Shown here one piece after another: positions 61,651 through 64,000 of a stretch of DNA of 64,000 bases. The notes under the pieces were generated by a model. It was not told the DNA's origin, did not search any database, and worked only from the letters and a program-made list of their open reading frames with translations. The stretch is taken from NCBI GenBank assembly GCA_964629575.1, contig CAZVUM010000001.1:167326-231325 (forward strand), in the 5' to 3' direction. Positions within the stretch are counted from its first letter, which is position 1. Each line of letters opens with the position of its first letter. The translations under genes were made by a program, and so were the position numbers. The DNA is from JAYPWI01 sp964629575. GTDB taxonomy: Bacteria; Actinomycetota; Acidimicrobiia; Acidimicrobiales; Poriferisodalaceae.

Positions 61651-62355
61651 GTGATCCGACCGCGCCGACCTCTCCTTCTAGCGCTCGTGCTCGTCATGAT
61701 GGCAACTTCGTGTGTGCGGATCGCCGAGGCGAGTGGCGAGGCGGGCCAAGACACCGTGCCGGCACCTGTCCTCGCCCCAAGCGAGGAAGCGCTCGGCGAG
61801 GAGGTGTCGCTCGTTCCGGCCCTGCCGCTCGAGCAGGGCGGCGTCGCCCACGGCACGCTGCGGTGGGCGTTCGATGATGGAGGGGGTGACTTCTCCTTCG
61901 AGACCGAGCTCGTCGCCGAGCTCAGCTTCACGCGGCTCCAACCGGTGCATGCTGAGGATCTGCTCGACGTCGAGGCGTCGAGGGCCTATTCGGTCGCCGG
62001 GTCGCTTCGGCACAACTCTGAGGCAACGAGCTGCGACGCAGGTGAGACGCGTTGCCGGGTCATCTCGCTCGTCGATGCGGATCTCGTGGGCATTGCGATC
62101 CGGCGGGGCGGCGTTCTGAGCGTCGAGCTCGACTGGCGTTCCTTCGGCCCCGAGTCAGCCTCGGCGCGCCCCGAGGCGATCGTCGCACTCGGGTGGGATC
62201 AGATCGGCTATCTGGGTGTCGCGGACTCGTTGGAGGCTTCGGGCGTCGTTGGAACGACAGTGGTTGTCGACCTCGCATCAGGGCGTGTTCGACAGGTGCA
62301 CTGGGCCCGCGGGTCGGCCTCGGGAACCGGAGTGCTCGAGGTCTCCCTCGGCTGA
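61651..62355 (+). CDS. small lipoprotein, unknown function
   Basis: A 234-residue lipoprotein: MIRPRRPLLLALVLVMMATS is the signal, with the next Cys as the lipidated residue. The mature part is acidic and beta-rich with one Cys pair (CDAGETRC). I do not recognise the family. GTG at 61651 is used. It converges with the DAHP synthase gene, whose stop is two bases away. Confidence 0.7.
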   Translation: MIRPRRPLLLALVLVMMATSCVRIAEASGEAGQDTVPAPVLAPSEEALGEEVSLVPALPLEQGGVAHGTLRWAFDDGGGDFSFETELVAELSFTRLQPVHAEDLLDVEASRAYSVAGSLRHNSEATSCDAGETRCRVISLVDADLVGIAIRRGGVLSVELDWRSFGPESASARPEAIVALGWDQIGYLGVADSLEASGVVGTTVVVDLASGRVRQVHWARGSASGTGVLEVSLG

Positions 62356-62357
62356 GA

Positions 62358-63701
62358 TCAGGTCGTCTGGAGCAGCTCAGCGACGCCGAACGCCAAGTCG
62401 AGGCTCTGGCGGCCGTTCAACCTCGGATCACACATGGTCTCGTACCGGTCCCCGAGCTGATGCGCGGTCAGATCGTCTCCGCCACCGACGCATTCGGTGA
62501 CGTCGTCGTTGGTGAGCTCGCAGTGAATGCCGCCCGGCCAGGTTCCCTCGGCGCGGTGAGCTTCGAAGTAGGTGCGCACCTCGCGCATGATCTCGTCGAA
62601 GTGACGGGTCTTCACGCCGTCGTCGGTGGAGTAGGTGTTGCCGTGCATCGGGTCGCACTCCCACACCACGGGGTGCCCGGCGTCGGTCACCGCCCGCAGA
62701 AGGCCGGGCAGCGCGTCGCTCACCCGATCTGCGCCCATGCGGCTGATGAGGGTGAGGCGACCGGGAATCCGGTCGGGGTTGAGGGCGTCACATAGGGCGA
62801 CGGCATCACTGGGATCGGTCGTAGGACCGATCTTGCAGCCGATCGGGTTGTGTACACCACGGAGGAACTCCACGTGCGCGCCGTCGAGTTCGCGGGTGCG
62901 CTCGCCGATCCAGAGCATGTGGGCTGAGCAGTCGTACCAATCGCCGGTGATGCTGTCCTGGCGAGTGAGGGCCTGCTCGTAGCCCAACAGAAGGGCTTCG
63001 TGGCTCGTGTACAGGTCGACTTGGCGCATCGCGGCGTCGTCGGTGTCGAGCCCGCTGGCGCTCATGAAGCGCAGAGCGCGATCGATTCCGTTGGCCAGAT
63101 TTTCATAGCGCTGCCCCACAGGGCTGGATGCGACGAACTCCTGGTTCCAGTTGTGCACCTGGCGCAGATCGGCGAACCCACCGCGGGTGAACGCCCGCAG
63201 CAGGTTCAGCGTGGCTGCGCTCGTGTTGTAGGCCTGCAGCAGCCGGCCGGGGTCGGGGGTGCGAGAGGGCTCGTCGAACCCGATGTCGTTCACGATGTGA
63301 CCACGGAAGCTCGGCAGCGTCTCCTCGCCCCGGGTCTCGGTACCGCTCGACCGCGGCTTGGCGTACTGGCCGGCGATGCGACCGATCTTCACAACGGGGA
63401 GGCCGGCCGAGTACTGCAGGACCACCGCCATCTGCAGGATGATCTTCAACTTGTCGCGAATCGCGTCCGCCGAGGCCAGATCAAAGGACTCCGCGCAGTC
63501 GCCCGCTTGGAGGACGAACGCCTCTCCGGCTGCGACACGCGCCAGCTGATCAGTGAGGCGGCGAGCCTCGCCGGCGAAGACCAGGGGAGGGCGAGCTCCG
63601 AGCTCGTGCAGCGCCTCGTCGACGGCGTCGAGTTGGGGCCAGTCGGGCTGCTGCCCCGCGGGATGGTCAGTCCAGGAACCGGGATGCCAGGTGGTGGTCA
63701 C
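62358..63701 (-). CDS. aroG: class II 3-deoxy-7-phosphoheptulonate (DAHP) synthase
   Basis: Condenses phosphoenolpyruvate with erythrose 4-phosphate at the start of the shikimate pathway. The 447-residue product has the class II sequence throughout: VLQAGDCAESFD, VVKIGRIAGQYAKPRS, NWNQEFV, HMLWIGERTR, IGCKIGPTTDP, WECDPMHGNTY and ECVGGGDDL. GTG at 63701 gives the usual start (VTTTWHPGSW); the frame is open 17 codons further. It resembles the Mycobacterium enzyme and may be feedback-regulated. A palindromic repeat lies just upstream of the gene. Confidence 0.97.
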   Translation of the reverse strand: MTTTWHPGSWTDHPAGQQPDWPQLDAVDEALHELGARPPLVFAGEARRLTDQLARVAAGEAFVLQAGDCAESFDLASADAIRDKLKIILQMAVVLQYSAGLPVVKIGRIAGQYAKPRSSGTETRGEETLPSFRGHIVNDIGFDEPSRTPDPGRLLQAYNTSAATLNLLRAFTRGGFADLRQVHNWNQEFVASSPVGQRYENLANGIDRALRFMSASGLDTDDAAMRQVDLYTSHEALLLGYEQALTRQDSITGDWYDCSAHMLWIGERTRELDGAHVEFLRGVHNPIGCKIGPTTDPSDAVALCDALNPDRIPGRLTLISRMGADRVSDALPGLLRAVTDAGHPVVWECDPMHGNTYSTDDGVKTRHFDEIMREVRTYFEAHRAEGTWPGGIHCELTNDDVTECVGGGDDLTAHQLGDRYETMCDPRLNGRQSLDLAFGVAELLQTT

Positions 63702-63768
63702 CAGACAAGTCTGACGGGTGACACCGCTCGCGACAAAGCCCGTTTCCCTCAACCGGGCCGGGCGAACC

Positions 63769-63810
63769 GCCGAGTGGGAGCGCGCCAGAGGTGGCGCGGT
63801 GGGACTCGGC
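63769..63810. repeat. palindromic intergenic repeat, copy 2
   Basis: GCCGAGT (63769-63775) pairs with ACTCGGC (63804-63810) and the inner GCGCGCCA pairs with TGGCGCG around GAGG. It is the same element as after folE (4827). Confidence 0.8.
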
Positions 63811-63866
63811 GTGGGCCGGACCCGGCCGGGCGGGAGTCCGCAGAGGCGGGTGGGGGGTGGTGGTTC

Positions 63867-63908
63867 GCCGAGTGGGAGCGCGCCAGAGGTGGCGCGGTGG
63901 GACTCGGC
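63867..63908. repeat. palindromic intergenic repeat, copy 3
   Basis: Same hairpin as at 63769, 98 bases further on, with identical arms. Between the copies lies a G-rich stretch of about 55 bases with no other feature. Confidence 0.8.
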
Positions 63909-63921
63909 GTGGGTTGGACCC

Positions 63922-64000
63922 GGCTACGCCACTGTGCCCTTGCGTGGCTACGCCACTGTGCCCTTGCGTGGCTACGCCACTGTGCCCTTGCGTGGCTACG
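63922..64000. repeat. 24-base tandem repeat running into the window edge
   Basis: A 24-base unit beginning GGCTACGCCACTGTGCCC occurs three times in exact tandem (63922, 63946, 63970) and starts again at 63994, cut by the window end. 63911-63921 and the rest of this region hold no gene. Confidence 0.9.

Overview
The window is GC-rich and gene-dense. Many genes start with GTG and neighbouring genes often overlap by 4 bases. It looks like a draft or metagenome-assembled chromosome of an actinobacterium, most likely of the Acidimicrobiia (Ilumatobacter-like) type. That assignment is an inference. It rests on the gene order clpP-clpX-folC-ndk-mreBCD-mrdA-rodA ... radical SAM pair-rne-rplU-rpmA ... 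obg-proB, an F420-type luciferase-like oxidoreductase, a class II DAHP synthase, a DUF222/HNH protein, and promoters whose -10 box lies only about 8-11 bases from the start codon. Three runs of exactly 100 N are placeholder joins. One is demonstrably artificial, because 55 bases are repeated on both sides of it.

Layout. 0-9 kb: the end of an HD-GYP protein fused to extracellular cadherin-like and lamin-tail domains, tRNA-Arg, a DUF4184 membrane protein, folE, a Nudix hydrolase, a luciferase-like oxidoreductase, a 3Fe-4S ferredoxin, tRNA-Pro and two tail-to-tail methyltransferases. 8.9-21 kb: a seven-gene, translationally coupled operon encoding a membrane-anchored exported protein, an ABC ATPase and permease, a membrane protein with a Gln/Gly-rich tail, a MoxR ATPase, a DUF58 protein and a 1506-residue membrane protein with three von Willebrand A domains. 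I judge this the best candidate for an uncharacterised envelope system. 21-28.8 kb: a CcmF-type heme lyase, an SDR enzyme, tRNA-Gly, exported lipoproteins, a DUF222/HNH protein, a nitroreductase and a repeat-rich intergenic region.

28.8-40 kb: trigger factor and the ClpXP protease, folC, ndk, then the elongasome genes mreB, mreC, mreD, mrdA and rodA. 40-44 kb: three pilin-like genes inserted between the shape genes and the next conserved block. 44-50 kb: the TIGR03960/TIGR03936 pair, RNase E/G, L21 and L27, closed by a strong terminator. 50-64 kb: a YfbK-like VWA lipoprotein, an amidohydrolase, obg, proB, a PilZ protein, two lipoproteins, a CbbX-like AAA ATPase facing a second MoxR plus VWA (CoxD/CoxE-like) pair, and a class II DAHP synthase.

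Together the genes cover protein quality control, cell-wall elongation, translation and folate or proline synthesis. Added to these are three separate VWA modules, two with MoxR-type ATPases, and a c-di-GMP theme (HD-GYP and PilZ). Intergenic spaces carry several families of short GC-rich direct or palindromic repeats.
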